NCBI RefSeq assembly: GCF_001571245.1
Contig: NZ_BCTK01000007.1
Location: 124,001 to 188,000, forward strand
Direction: 5' to 3'
Length of the DNA stretch: 64,000 nt
Source of the DNA: Achromobacter piechaudii NBRC 102461
GTDB lineage: Bacteria; Pseudomonadota; Gammaproteobacteria; Burkholderiales; Burkholderiaceae_B
Shown: piece after piece, positions 24,092-32,563 of the stretch
Position numbering within the stretch: position 1 is the first letter of the stretch
How the letters are laid out: each line of letters starts with the position of its first letter
Made by a program: the position numbers and the translations under genes
The notes under the pieces: generated by a model
What the model saw: the letters and a program-made list of their open reading frames with translations, nothing else
The model's database searches: none
What the model was told of the DNA's origin: nothing

Positions 24092-25084
24092 ATGAAGTCC
24101 GTACTGCATCCGCTGCGCGCAGCGCTTGTTGCGTTTTGTGCCGCCTCGGCCGTCGCTGCCGCGCCGGCCGCCCACGCCGCCGATTACCCCGCCCGTAGCG
24201 TGTCCCTGATCGTCGGCTACCCGGCCGGCGGCAGCCTGGACCTGACGGCCCGCCTGCTCGGCGAGGAACTGGGCAAGCGCCTGGGCCAGACCGTCGTGGT
24301 TGAAAACGTGGGCGGCGCCGGTGGCACCATCGGCGCTCAACGCGTGGCGCGCGCCGCGCCCGACGGCTATACGATTTTCCTGGGCTCCACCAACGAAATG
24401 GTGATCGCCCGCATGATCAACACCGCGGTCAAGTACGACAGCGCCAAGGACTTCACGGCCCTGGGACTGGTGGCGTCGCAGCCGATGCTGTTGGCGGCCA
24501 GCAAGAATTCCGGCGTCAAGACCGCCGCCGACTATCTGCAGAAGCTGCGCGGCGCGGAGCCGGGCACGTTCAACTACGGTTCGTCCGGCGTGGGCACCAC
24601 GCTGCATCTGGCGGGCGAAATGATCAACCAAGCCACCGGCACGCGCGCTGAACATGTGCCGTATCGCGGCGTGTCGCCCCTGGTCACCGACCTGATGAGC
24701 GGCCAGCTGGACTACGGCATGCTGGTGCTGTCCTCGGGCCTGCCGCAAGTGCGCAGCGGCAATATCGTCGCGCTGGGCCTGACCGAGAACAAGCGTTCGC
24801 CGGCTGCACCGGAAATCGCGCCGCTGGCCGCAACCAAGGGCTTTGAGTCCGTCGACATCAATCTGTGGTTCGCCCTGTACGGCCCCGCCGGCTTGCCCGA
24901 GCCGGTCGTGGCCAAGCTGCGCACCGTGCTGGACGAATCGCTCAAGTCCGAATCGTTCCGCAAGAAGATGCAGGAGGCGGGTGGCGAAGTGGCCCAGCCG
25001 GGCGTCGACCTGGTGGCCTACCAGGCTGAAGAAACGAAGAAGTACGGCGCCCTGGTCAAGGCCGCCAAGATCGAAGCGCAATAA
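24092..25084 (+). CDS. Bug-family tripartite tricarboxylate transporter substrate-binding protein
   Basis: A 330-residue periplasmic receptor of the TctC/Bug family, very numerous in Bordetella and relatives. The signal peptide ends near AHA/ADYPARSV. Hallmarks are the N-terminal SVSLIVGYPAGGSLDLTARL, GGAGGTIGAQRVARAAPDGY and FNYGSSGVGTTLHLAGEM. Such proteins bind carboxylates, amides or aromatic acids. No TctA/TctB membrane genes are nearby, which is common for orphan Bug proteins. It lies 36 bases before the second AstE-like hydrolase and may bind its substrate. Confidence 0.92.
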   Translation: MKSVLHPLRAALVAFCAASAVAAAPAAHAADYPARSVSLIVGYPAGGSLDLTARLLGEELGKRLGQTVVVENVGGAGGTIGAQRVARAAPDGYTIFLGSTNEMVIARMINTAVKYDSAKDFTALGLVASQPMLLAASKNSGVKTAADYLQKLRGAEPGTFNYGSSGVGTTLHLAGEMINQATGTRAEHVPYRGVSPLVTDLMSGQLDYGMLVLSSGLPQVRSGNIVALGLTENKRSPAAPEIAPLAATKGFESVDINLWFALYGPAGLPEPVVAKLRTVLDESLKSESFRKKMQEAGGEVAQPGVDLVAYQAEETKKYGALVKAAKIEAQ

Positions 25085-25120
25085 ATCCAACCGCCAATCC
25101 GCAAGACAACGGACCTCACC

Positions 25121-26065
25121 ATGCAATTTCAGCTACCCGTTCCCGACCTGGCCGCCGAGCGTGCGGGCAATACCGACACTCCCGGCGTCTGGCATTTTGA
25201 TTCGGGCGTACCGGGACGGGCGCTCATGGTGAGCGCGCTGGTGCACGGCAACGAGCTGTGCGGCGCCTGGGCGCTCAAGGACCTGCTGGCGGCCGGCGTG
25301 AAGCCGCGCCGTGGCAGCCTGACGCTGGCCTTTTGCAACCTGGATGCGTTCGACCGCTTCGACCTCGCCAATCACGACGCCTCGCGCTTCGTGGCCGAAG
25401 ACATGAACCGCGTCTGGAGCGCCGAGCGCCTGGACAACGCCAACACGCCCGACCGTCAGCGCGGCGCGGCGTTGCGCCCCTGGGTGCAGCGCGCGGACTG
25501 GCTGCTGGACCTGCATTCCATGCATGAGCCGGGCGCGCCCTTGCTGCTCACGGGCGTACTGCCGCGCAACATCGACTTGGCGCGCCGCCTGAAGGCCCCG
25601 CAACACGTGATCGTGGATGCTGGCCACAAGGACGGTGTCCGGATGCGCGACTACGCCCAGTTCGGTGACGCCGCCCGTGAGGACGCGTGCGCGCTGCTGA
25701 TCGAATGCGGCTTCCATGGCGATCTGTCTTCGCGCGATGTGGCTCGCGACATGGTGGCGCGCATGCTGGTCGCGTCTGGCGTGGTGGATGCGGCCGATGT
25801 GCTGGCCGGCTGGCGCTTGCCCGATCCGGCCGCCCAGCGCGTGCTGGAAGTGACCGACGCCGTGGTGGCGCCGTCGATGGACGTGACGTTCGCGCAACCG
25901 TGGACGGGGCTGGAGACGCTGGAGAAGGCCGGGTCGGTGATCGGCTGGGCAGACGGCCAGCCGATCGTGACGCCCTATGACAACTGCACCTTGATCATGC
26001 CGTCGCTGCGCCAGCTCAAGCCGGGCGTGACGGTGGTGCGACTGGCCCGCGACTACGCGGGCTGA
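25121..26065 (+). CDS. AstE/aspartoacylase-family zinc hydrolase, paralogue of 190..1161
   Basis: A 314-residue AstE/AspA-like hydrolase, clearly homologous along its whole length to the protein at 190..1161 (shared blocks include GNTDTPGVWHFDSGVPG, HGNELCGAWALK and the C-terminal VTPYDNC). Zinc ligands are His42 and Glu45 in HGNE and His132 in DLHSM; the likely catalytic Glu is Glu195 in LIECGFHG. It should cleave an N-acyl amino acid or related amide in the cytoplasm. It sits directly behind a Bug receptor gene, whereas the first copy sits between two peptide-type binding proteins, so the two copies may serve different imported substrates. Confidence 0.87.
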   Translation: MQFQLPVPDLAAERAGNTDTPGVWHFDSGVPGRALMVSALVHGNELCGAWALKDLLAAGVKPRRGSLTLAFCNLDAFDRFDLANHDASRFVAEDMNRVWSAERLDNANTPDRQRGAALRPWVQRADWLLDLHSMHEPGAPLLLTGVLPRNIDLARRLKAPQHVIVDAGHKDGVRMRDYAQFGDAAREDACALLIECGFHGDLSSRDVARDMVARMLVASGVVDAADVLAGWRLPDPAAQRVLEVTDAVVAPSMDVTFAQPWTGLETLEKAGSVIGWADGQPIVTPYDNCTLIMPSLRQLKPGVTVVRLARDYAG

Positions 26066-26102
26066 TCTGAGGCATCAGTTCTGCGGTGTGAATTACGCCG
26101 CA

Positions 26103-26157
26103 GGATTGCTGCAAAGTGACCGCTGCGAAGTGATTGCTGCGGAGTGGCTTTCGCGGC
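26103..26157. repeat. Four imperfect 13-14-base tandem units
   Basis: GGATTGCTGCAAA, GTGACCGCTGCGAA, GTGATTGCTGCGGA and GTGGCTTTCGCGGC stand head to tail between the converging hydrolase and lipocalin genes. Units two and three differ at only a few positions. The 130-base gap around it is rich in TGCCGC/GCGGCA and could fold; a GCGGCA ... TGCCGC pair follows at 26154-26168. No coding role is seen. Confidence 0.45.
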
Positions 26158-26197
26158 AACGATGCCGCAGGACTTCTGCCGCATCGCTGCCGCCGCA

Positions 26198-26716
26198 TTA
26201 CTTCTGCGGCGTGTAGCGCAGTTCATCCAGCTCGTAACCCTGGGCCTTGGCAGCAGCCAGGGCCTTGTCCAATTCTTCCTTCGGCAATTGCGGCGAGCGC
26301 GACAGGATCCAGAGGTACTTGCGATCCGGCGTGCCCACGACCGCCCAGCGGTATTCCGGGTCCAGCCCGATCACCCAGTAATCGCCCTTGAACGGCTTGA
26401 AGAACGTGACTTCGAGCTTGGCGTTGTTGCTTCCTTCGACGACCGTGGCCGTGCCCGAGGCGGAATCGATGTCGCCATCCTTGGTGCGGCAGCGATTGTT
26501 CACGCCGACGGTGCCGTCGGGATGCGCGGTGTATTCGGCGGTGGTGTCGCCCACGCAGTTGCGCTGGAAGAACATGGGGAAATTGGCGATTTCGTACCAC
26601 ATGCCGGCGTAGCGTTTCAGGTCCACCGAATCCACGGTCTGCATGGGCGGCGGCGCGGCATGGGCGATGCCCATGCTGGCAGCCAGGGCCATCAGGAATG
26701 TTGCGGTGCGGCGCAT
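26198..26716 (-). CDS. blc: Lipocalin family protein, Blc-like
   Basis: A 172-residue secreted lipocalin. A signal peptide MRRTATFLMALAASMGIAHA precedes the mature start near APPPM. The lipocalin motif is VDLKRYAGMWYEIANFPMFF (about 31-50), then the Blc-typical QRNCVGDTTAEYT and a C-terminal PQLPKEELDKALAAAKAQGY. E. coli Blc is an outer-membrane lipoprotein for lysophospholipids, but here no lipobox cysteine is present, so the protein is probably free in the periplasm. The ATG at 26716 follows GGAGG by seven bases. It ends close to the tandem-repeat stretch, converging with the hydrolase gene. Confidence 0.9.
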   Translation of the reverse strand: MRRTATFLMALAASMGIAHAAPPPMQTVDSVDLKRYAGMWYEIANFPMFFQRNCVGDTTAEYTAHPDGTVGVNNRCRTKDGDIDSASGTATVVEGSNNAKLEVTFFKPFKGDYWVIGLDPEYRWAVVGTPDRKYLWILSRSPQLPKEELDKALAAAKAQGYELDELRYTPQK

Positions 26717-26799
26717 TGAAAAACCTCCAGAGTGACTGACCAAGCTGCGGCGCTTGCCGGACAGGCAGGCGCCGCGAACGCAAACCCTAACGATACGCC

Positions 26800-28371
26800 T
26801 TATTTGGGCGGGGCCTTCAGGGCCTCGTGGTAGCGGGCCACGTAGGTCGCGAAGTCCACCGTGTCCGACTGTTCGATGCGTTGTTGCTCCTGCGTGGACT
26901 GCTGCGCGGCCTGCTCGTAGGCTGCGGCCAGATCCGCGGGCAATGCCTCTGCGCGCAAGGTGTCCGCATGCTTGCGGCTTTGCGCCAGCGAGTAGTCGTG
27001 AAACGACAAGCCGCTTTGCATCAGCGACTGCAACAGGCGCGCCGACGGCGTGGCGTCCGGTTGATCCAGCTTGACGCGCTGCGCAGCCAGCGCATCGGCG
27101 TAGGCGGTGCCACCCATGGCGGAATCGAACAGCGCGGCGTAAGGTGCGATCTGGTCCAGCAGCTCGTGGCCCCACTGCGTCAGCGCCACGGGCTGGCCTT
27201 CGCGGTCCAGCATGAGGCCCGGCTTGCGGCCTTGCTTGACCACCGTGGAGAAGTTGTCGGCGCTGCGTTGACAGTAGCCGTTGGCGGGGAAGAACGGGCT
27301 GTCGGAAGCGGTGCAGAACAGCAGGAACGCGTCGACGAAGCGGCTGGTGCTGGCGTCGATGCCCACGGGCGATTCGGGGTCGATGTCCAGGCAGCGCACT
27401 TCCACATATTGCACACCACGTTCCGCGAGCGCGGTGATGGGGCGTTCGCAGCGGCCGGTGGCGCGCTTGGGGCGGATGCTTGAGTAGTATTCGTTTTCGA
27501 TCTGCAGAACGTTGGTGTTCAGCTGGATCCATTCGCCGTTGCGATGCGTGCCGATCTTTTCGTAGTCGGGCCAGGTTTGCGTCACGGCGTCGTACAGGCG
27601 GCCCAGGAACGTGTCCAGGTCGTTGTAGCAAAGCTTGAGTTGCGACTGCGCCTTGTTCTGGTAGCCCAGGTCGCTCATGCGCAGGCTGGTGGCATAGGGC
27701 AGATACAGCGTGTGATCGCCCAGCCGCTCCAGCGGGTGGTCATGGCCGCGCAGGAAGTCGCTGGACAGCGCGGGCGCCGCGCCGAACAGGTACATCAGCA
27801 GCCAGGAATAGCGCGTGAAGTTTCGGATCAATCCGATATAGCCGCGCGAACGGCGGTCTTGCGCCGAACCGGCTTGCGTGTCCAGCACGGCCCACAGATC
27901 TTCGGACAGCGAGAAGTTGTAGTGCACGCCCGCGATGCATTGCATCGTCTTGCCATACCGCTCGGCAAGGCCGCGACGGTACACGTGCTTGAGCATGCCG
28001 GTGTTGGATGTGCCGTACCACGCGATAGGGATGTCGGCCTCGGCGGGCAACGTCGCCGGCATGGACTGGTTCCAGATCAGCTCGTGATCCAGCACGCTGT
28101 ACACATGACGATGGGTGTTGGTCAGTTCGGCCAGAAGCGCATCGACATCCGTGTGCGTGCCGGTAATCAGTTCCAGCAGCGATTCGGAATAGTCGGTAGT
28201 GACGTGTTCGTTCGTCAGCGCCGAACCCAAGCCGGCGGGGTGGGGCGTGCGCGACAAAATGCCCTGCTCGTCCACGCGCAGGCCTTCTTTTTCGATGCCT
28301 CGCAACGTCTGGGTCAGCAGCGAGCGATTGGCCTCTAGGCGGGAGAGGCGATTGGCGGCGGTATCAGTCAC
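26800..28371 (-). CDS. gshA: Glutamate-cysteine ligase, proteobacterial type
   Basis: A 523-residue enzyme (E. coli 518) that joins glutamate and cysteine with ATP in the first step of glutathione synthesis. Family blocks include GIEKEGLRVDEQGILSRTPH near residue 25, TTDYSESLLELIT, the GVHYNFSLSEDLW region and NEYYSSIRPKRAT. The start is a GTG; the frame runs further upstream into the neighbouring hydrolase gene, but the protein start Met-TDTAANRLSRLEANRSLL fits the family length. It lies 32 bases downstream of that hydrolase gene and is probably co-transcribed. Glutathione synthetase (gshB) is not in the window. Confidence 0.93.
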   Translation of the reverse strand: MTDTAANRLSRLEANRSLLTQTLRGIEKEGLRVDEQGILSRTPHPAGLGSALTNEHVTTDYSESLLELITGTHTDVDALLAELTNTHRHVYSVLDHELIWNQSMPATLPAEADIPIAWYGTSNTGMLKHVYRRGLAERYGKTMQCIAGVHYNFSLSEDLWAVLDTQAGSAQDRRSRGYIGLIRNFTRYSWLLMYLFGAAPALSSDFLRGHDHPLERLGDHTLYLPYATSLRMSDLGYQNKAQSQLKLCYNDLDTFLGRLYDAVTQTWPDYEKIGTHRNGEWIQLNTNVLQIENEYYSSIRPKRATGRCERPITALAERGVQYVEVRCLDIDPESPVGIDASTSRFVDAFLLFCTASDSPFFPANGYCQRSADNFSTVVKQGRKPGLMLDREGQPVALTQWGHELLDQIAPYAALFDSAMGGTAYADALAAQRVKLDQPDATPSARLLQSLMQSGLSFHDYSLAQSRKHADTLRAEALPADLAAAYEQAAQQSTQEQQRIEQSDTVDFATYVARYHEALKAPPK

Positions 28372-28403
28372 GGATTCTTCTCGTTTGGGTCTGTCGCGGG
28401 ATT

Positions 28404-29321
28404 TTACGGGGTGCCGGCCTCCTGTGCCGAGGGAGCCAGTACTGGGGGCAGGGACAATGCCTGGGCCGTGCGCGCCAGCCATTCGTCCAGGTCAGCATAA
28501 ACCGGATCCGAAATTGGGGCCGTTTCATTGAAAATCTCGTGCCAGGCCGTGTCGTACCAGCGCAGCGTCAGCAATTCGGCGGGGGCCCGCTGGGCGAACT
28601 GGCGGCTGCCTTCGGCGGCAACGATGGAATCATCGCCCGCCACCATCAGCAGGGTGCGGCATGCCAGTTGACCCGCCTCGCGCAGCGAATCCCGGCCGCC
28701 TTCGTCGACAAAGCGGGCCAGCCGGCCGGTCATGCGCCGGCGCACCAGCGGGTCGGACCGATAGGCTTTCACGACGGCCCGGTCGTGCGAGATGCGGGCG
28801 GGCGCCAGCCCGTGCGGCACGCGCAGGTCGGGCGCGTGCAGCGACATCCAGGTCAGCGTGCGTCGCACCCAAATAGGCACGTTGACGACGAAAGGGGGCG
28901 AACTGAGCACCAGGGCATCCAGCTCGGCCAGACGGCGCAGCGCAATCCGCACGGCCACCAGGGCGCCCAGGCTATGGGCCAGCACGATGGGCGGGCGGCC
29001 CTGGGCCTGGGTCCAGTCGCGCAGGCGCTGGGTGGCGTCTATGATCAGATCGTCCTGATGGGCCAGCGTGGCGGGCGGGCCGCCAGAGCGTCCATGGCCG
29101 CGATGGTCGTGAGCGCCCACGGTCCAGCCTCGGGCGGCCAGCCAGCGCGCCAGCCGATCGTAGCGGCCGGCATGCTCGCTCAGGCCGTGCATGAGATAGA
29201 TGCTGGGCGTGCCCGCCCCGGTGATGGGCGGGGGCACGTCAGGCGCGGCGGGCCACAGATAGTTGGCCAGCGGCGTGCCGTCGGGCGCGGGGGTGATGGA
29301 AATCGGCGACAATTTCAGCAT
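28404..29321 (-). CDS. Alpha/beta hydrolase, monoacylglycerol-lipase/lysophospholipase type
   Basis: A 305-residue alpha/beta hydrolase (serine aminopeptidase S33/Hydrolase_4). MHGLSEHAGRYDRLARWL and HDHRGHGRSGGPP near the N-terminus and the nucleophile elbow LAHSLGALVA match monoacylglycerol lipases; Asp in VAGDDSIV and His in TAWHEIFNE complete the triad. The start is uncertain: ATG at 29321 has GAGGA directly before it (too close), a TTG nine bases further in is well spaced from it, and the frame reaches 29390. It precedes gshA in the same direction and is divergent from the lipoprotein gene. Confidence 0.85.
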   Translation of the reverse strand: MLKLSPISITPAPDGTPLANYLWPAAPDVPPPITGAGTPSIYLMHGLSEHAGRYDRLARWLAARGWTVGAHDHRGHGRSGGPPATLAHQDDLIIDATQRLRDWTQAQGRPPIVLAHSLGALVAVRIALRRLAELDALVLSSPPFVVNVPIWVRRTLTWMSLHAPDLRVPHGLAPARISHDRAVVKAYRSDPLVRRRMTGRLARFVDEGGRDSLREAGQLACRTLLMVAGDDSIVAAEGSRQFAQRAPAELLTLRWYDTAWHEIFNETAPISDPVYADLDEWLARTAQALSLPPVLAPSAQEAGTP

Positions 29322-29355
29322 TCCTCGAAATGAATGGGCCGTCGGGTCTACGGTA

Positions 29356-29949
29356 ATGACGATTTCATCGCTGTTTCGTTTCATGTTCAAGAAAGCCGGC
29401 CTGTTCGTGGGGTTGGCCTTGGTGCTTGCCGCGTGCTCGCCCCGTTACAACTGGCGGGAAGTGGACGTGGCCGATGGCCATGTGTGGGCGGCATTCCCCG
29501 ATCGGGTGTCAACCGAAACCCGCGACCTGCGCCTGGATACCCACACCTTGCGTTTTACCCTGTCGAGCGCCACGGTGGGCGAGGCCGTGTTCGCGGTGGG
29601 CTCCGCGCCGCTGCCGCCGGACATCGCGGCCGACCCGGCCGCCCGGCAGGCCTTGGGCATGGCGCTGATGCAATCGCTGTACGTCAATATGCAGGCGCCG
29701 CCGCCCACCCAATGGCCGGCCTACGGGCAGGACATCGAGGTGCACGGCAAGGCCATGGGCAAACCGGGTTGGCTACAGGCCAAGGTCTGGGTTACCGACA
29801 CCATGCTGATCGAGGCGGTTGCAGCAGGCACGCAAGAAAGCCTGCCCGCTGAACGCGCGCGAGAATTCCTGAGATCGGTGGTGGTCAACCCCGGCAAACC
29901 GGGCAGTGCGCCCGCCAATGCGGGCGCGGCCAGCAGCGTCACGCGATGA
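29356..29949 (+). CDS. Putative lipoprotein of unknown function
   Basis: A protein of up to 197 residues with a lipoprotein signal: FKKAGLFVGLALVLAAC, the lipobox LAAC ending at residue 27 of this start, then SPRYNWREVDVADGHVWAAF. The mature part (about 170 residues) is mixed alpha/beta with no cysteine beyond the lipidated one. I do not recognise a named domain. A second possible start is the ATG at 29383. Ribosome sites are weak for both. Its last 11 bases overlap the end of the converging LuxR-type gene. Confidence 0.75.
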   Translation: MTISSLFRFMFKKAGLFVGLALVLAACSPRYNWREVDVADGHVWAAFPDRVSTETRDLRLDTHTLRFTLSSATVGEAVFAVGSAPLPPDIAADPAARQALGMALMQSLYVNMQAPPPTQWPAYGQDIEVHGKAMGKPGWLQAKVWVTDTMLIEAVAAGTQESLPAERAREFLRSVVVNPGKPGSAPANAGAASSVTR

Positions 29950-30391
29950 TGCCATCCAGCAGGCCCAGGCGCAGCGCCGACACCACGGCTGCGCGCCGCC
30001 CTCGCACGCCCAGCTTGGCGCAGGCATTGCGCAGATGGAAGTTCACGGTGCTTTCGCTGACACCCAGGATGCGGCTGGTTTCCCAACTGGTCTTGCCCGC
30101 GGCCGACCAATACAGGCACGCCGCCTGGCGGTCGGACAGCGCCTTGCGGGCGGGCAGCGCCGCCAGCGATTGCTTCGGCGACGTTGGCGGCCCCAATGAC
30201 GACATCGGCCCGCCGCGCTGCGTCAGGTCGGGAGGGAAGCCGCACAGGCGTTGGAATGCGGAAGATCTTTGGAATGCGGCGAAGCGAAGGTTGGCGGTCA
30301 TGATGGCCGGGGGCAGTACGCCCTGTAATTGACGTTGCTTGCATGCTGCGGCCCTTGCCGCCGCCCGGCAAGCATTGATGCTTTCGCGCAT
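29939..30391 (-). CDS. LuxR-type HTH protein without sensor domain
   Basis: A 150-residue protein whose C-terminal half (about 85-150) is a GerE/LuxR DNA-binding domain: ALSDRQAACLYWSAAGKTSW then SRILGVSESTVNFHLRNACA. The N-terminal half is short, basic and shows no autoinducer-binding or receiver domain, so this may be a stand-alone regulator or a shortened descendant of a quorum-sensing-type protein. The ATG at 30391 has no good ribosome site, so an internal start is possible. It is divergent from the AEC transporter gene (30-base gap) and may control it. Confidence 0.75.
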   Translation of the reverse strand: MRESINACRAAARAAACKQRQLQGVLPPAIMTANLRFAAFQRSSAFQRLCGFPPDLTQRGGPMSSLGPPTSPKQSLAALPARKALSDRQAACLYWSAAGKTSWETSRILGVSESTVNFHLRNACAKLGVRGRRAAVVSALRLGLLDGIIA

Positions 30392-30421
30392 TGATCTACT
30401 TATCTTTCACGGAATAGTTGT

Positions 30422-31318
30422 ATGTTGGCCATCGCCCAGTTCTACCTGTCAGCCATCGTGCTGATGCTGCCCTTGTTGTGCTGCGTGGGCATCGGGGTGC
30501 TGTGGGGCAAGCGCGATGTCCCCTTTGGCGGCGCGTTCATCACGACGCTGGTAACGTCGGTGACCACGCCGGCGCTGGTGTTCCATACCTTCGTCACGAC
30601 CCACCTGGATGACCGCGCGCTGGCCGACGTGGCCGTCGCGACGCTCTTGGCCCTGCTGCTGTGCGCGCTGGTCGGCGCGCTGCTGCTCAAGGTCTGGAAG
30701 CTGCCGGTGCGTACGCTGCTGCCCACGGCCAGCCTGCCCAACGCCGGCAACCTCGGCCTGCCCATTTCCCAACTGGCGTTCGGCGACGCTGGCCTGTCGG
30801 TGGCGGTGGCGTTCTTCGCGGTCAATTCCTTCGTCATGCACACCATCGCCGTGCGGCTGCTGCCCGGCGTGAACACCAAGGGCAGCTGGAAAAGTCCCAT
30901 CTTGCTGGCGTCGGTCGTGGCGGTGGCGTTGCGGTTGCTGCATGTGCCGGTGCCGGCATGGGTGATCGAAACCGCGCGCATGCTGGGCGCGGTCACCGTG
31001 CCGCTGATGCTGTTGAGCCTGGGCCACGCTTTGGCGCTGATCCCGTCAACGGGCTTGCGTGATGGCGCCAAGGTGGCGGCGATCCGGCTGGTGGTGGGCC
31101 TGGCGGCCGGGCTGGCGGTGGTCTGGGCGCTGGATCTGGAACCGGTGCTGGCCGGCGCGCTGACCTTGCAGATGGCCATGCCATGCGCCGTGGTCAGCTA
31201 TATGTATGCCAAGCGGTACACGACCCTGGGCGATACGGCGGCGGGCGCGGTGCTGGTGTCCACGGTGGTGTTCCTGCTGCTGGCGCCGTTGATGCTGTGG
31301 TTCACCCACGGCGCGTAG
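30422..31318 (+). CDS. AEC-family transporter (auxin efflux carrier/malonate-malate type)
   Basis: A 298-residue membrane protein with about ten hydrophobic segments arranged as two inverted halves, as in the AEC/BART superfamily. TASLPNAGNLGLPISQLAFG carries the NxGNxGLP-like crossover motif of the family. Bacterial members move malate, malonate or related carboxylates. The neighbour at 31335..32342 is an Ldh-family 2-hydroxyacid dehydrogenase that converges on it, which fits hydroxy-dicarboxylate use, but this is inference. A LuxR-type regulator is divergent from it. Confidence 0.88.
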   Translation: MLAIAQFYLSAIVLMLPLLCCVGIGVLWGKRDVPFGGAFITTLVTSVTTPALVFHTFVTTHLDDRALADVAVATLLALLLCALVGALLLKVWKLPVRTLLPTASLPNAGNLGLPISQLAFGDAGLSVAVAFFAVNSFVMHTIAVRLLPGVNTKGSWKSPILLASVVAVALRLLHVPVPAWVIETARMLGAVTVPLMLLSLGHALALIPSTGLRDGAKVAAIRLVVGLAAGLAVVWALDLEPVLAGALTLQMAMPCAVVSYMYAKRYTTLGDTAAGAVLVSTVVFLLLAPLMLWFTHGA

Positions 31319-31334
31319 CAGCAGGGGCGGGCGC

Positions 31335-32342
31335 TCAGGCCGCGCCGGCCATGTCCCGCAATTGCGCCATCAGCGTGTCCGGAATGTCCACGCCGTGCTT
31401 GATGGCTTCGTCGCGCAGCTTGCGGCGGCGCTCGCCCGGCAGGCGCACGCCATCGTCTTGCAGCATGGCGTCCACCAGCGTTTCGACGCGTTCCAGATAG
31501 GTGTTGTTGCCGGCCAGCGCGCCGGGGTCGATGGCCATGAAGGCCTGGCCCAGCCGGGCGGGCCCGCCGGCATCCACAAAGAACGACTCGGTTTCAAACC
31601 CGAAGTGCGCGCCCGTGAGCGCGCAGGCCAGCAATTCGACGATCAGCGCAAGCATCGCGCCCTTGACCCCGCCTGCGGGCAACATGCTGCCGGCCAGGCC
31701 GGCCTTCGGGTCGGTGGTGGGATCGCCATTGGCGTCCAGCGCCCAGCCCAGCGGAATGGGCTGGTTGTCGCGCGCGGCGATCATCAGCTTGCCGCGCGCC
31801 ACTTGCGACAACGACAGGTCGATGACCAGGCGCGCGCCGTTGCGGCGGGGAAAGACGGCAGCAATCGGGTTGGTGCCGAACAGCGGCCGCTTGCCGCCCC
31901 AGGCGGGCATGGCCGCGGGCGAATTGCTCAGGGTCAGCGCCACCAGCCCGGCGTCGGCCAAGGCTTCCAGGTGGTAGGCGGCTTCTCCGAAATGATGGCT
32001 GTTGGCCACGCCCACGAAGGCGATACCGTGTTCGCGGGCGCGCAGCGCGGCCTGCTCGACCGCCATTGCGCAGGCCGGAAACGCCAGGCCGGAGCCGGCG
32101 TCGATCAAGGCCGCGCCGCCGCGCTCATGCACCAGGCGCGGCACCGCCGAACCCAGCGCGCGTCCGGCGCGCAGGTGCCCCGCATAGAACGGCACGCGCG
32201 ACAAGCCATGCGAGCTGATGCCCTGGCTTTCCGCGAAAACCAGCGCGCGCGCCGTGCTGTCGGCCATGGCGGGATTGGCTCCCGCGGCGGCAAGCGCGGC
32301 GGCGGCCAGATGTTGCAGTTCGTCCAGATAGATGTGAGCCAT
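31335..32342 (-). CDS. Ldh-family oxidoreductase (malate/L-lactate/ureidoglycolate dehydrogenase type)
   Basis: A 335-residue NAD(P)-dependent dehydrogenase of the Ldh_2 fold, unrelated to Rossmann-fold malate dehydrogenase. Family blocks are SQGISSHGLSRVPFYAGHLR near residue 41, the active-site VGVANSHHFGEAAYHLE and GTNPIAAVFPRRNGARLVID. Substrates of the family include malate, sulfolactate, 2,3-diketo-L-gulonate, ureidoglycolate and Delta1-piperideine-2-carboxylate, so the exact one is open. The ATG at 32342 is preceded by GGAAGG; the frame continues upstream without support. It is divergent from metX. Confidence 0.88.
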   Translation of the reverse strand: MAHIYLDELQHLAAAALAAAGANPAMADSTARALVFAESQGISSHGLSRVPFYAGHLRAGRALGSAVPRLVHERGGAALIDAGSGLAFPACAMAVEQAALRAREHGIAFVGVANSHHFGEAAYHLEALADAGLVALTLSNSPAAMPAWGGKRPLFGTNPIAAVFPRRNGARLVIDLSLSQVARGKLMIAARDNQPIPLGWALDANGDPTTDPKAGLAGSMLPAGGVKGAMLALIVELLACALTGAHFGFETESFFVDAGGPARLGQAFMAIDPGALAGNNTYLERVETLVDAMLQDDGVRLPGERRRKLRDEAIKHGVDIPDTLMAQLRDMAGAA

Positions 32343-32461
32343 ATCCTTCCCGTGAGGAGGGGTGCGCGCCCGCTCATACGTGCAAGCGAGGCGGGGGGGC
32401 GCCGCAGATGTTCCGCATTGTCCCACCACGCCGGGGCCGGTGCAGCATCGCCAAGCAGTGC

Positions 32462-32467
32462 TAGAAT
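32462..32467 (+). promoter_or_regulatory. Possible -10 element of the metXW promoter
   Basis: TAGAAT (32462-32467) would start a transcript near 32474, about 27 bases before the riboswitch and 90 before the metX ATG. The -35 is weak, so this is only a probable site. Confidence 0.35.
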
Positions 32468-32499
32468 TCTTTTCGCTGCAACCATGCAGCACCCATATT

Positions 32500-32559
32500 T
32501 CGGCGCCGATTTGCCTGATCCGCTTGCGGGCGCCTTCCAATAAATCCAGCTAAAGAGGT
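32500..32559 (+). ncRNA. SAM-II (SAM-alpha) riboswitch upstream of metX
   Basis: The leader just before metX matches the SAM-II layout. GGCGCC (32502-32507) pairs with GGCGCC (32529-32534) as P1; the conserved GATTTG follows the first arm, GCTTGC precedes the second, then AATAAAT and AGCTAAAGAGG close the element. CCT in the loop can pair with AGG in AGAGGT, the pseudoknot that hides the metX ribosome site when S-adenosylmethionine is bound. This class is known upstream of metA/metX/metC-type genes in alpha- and some betaproteobacteria. The assignment is from motif reading, not from a covariance search. Confidence 0.85.
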
Positions 32560-32563
32560 CCGT

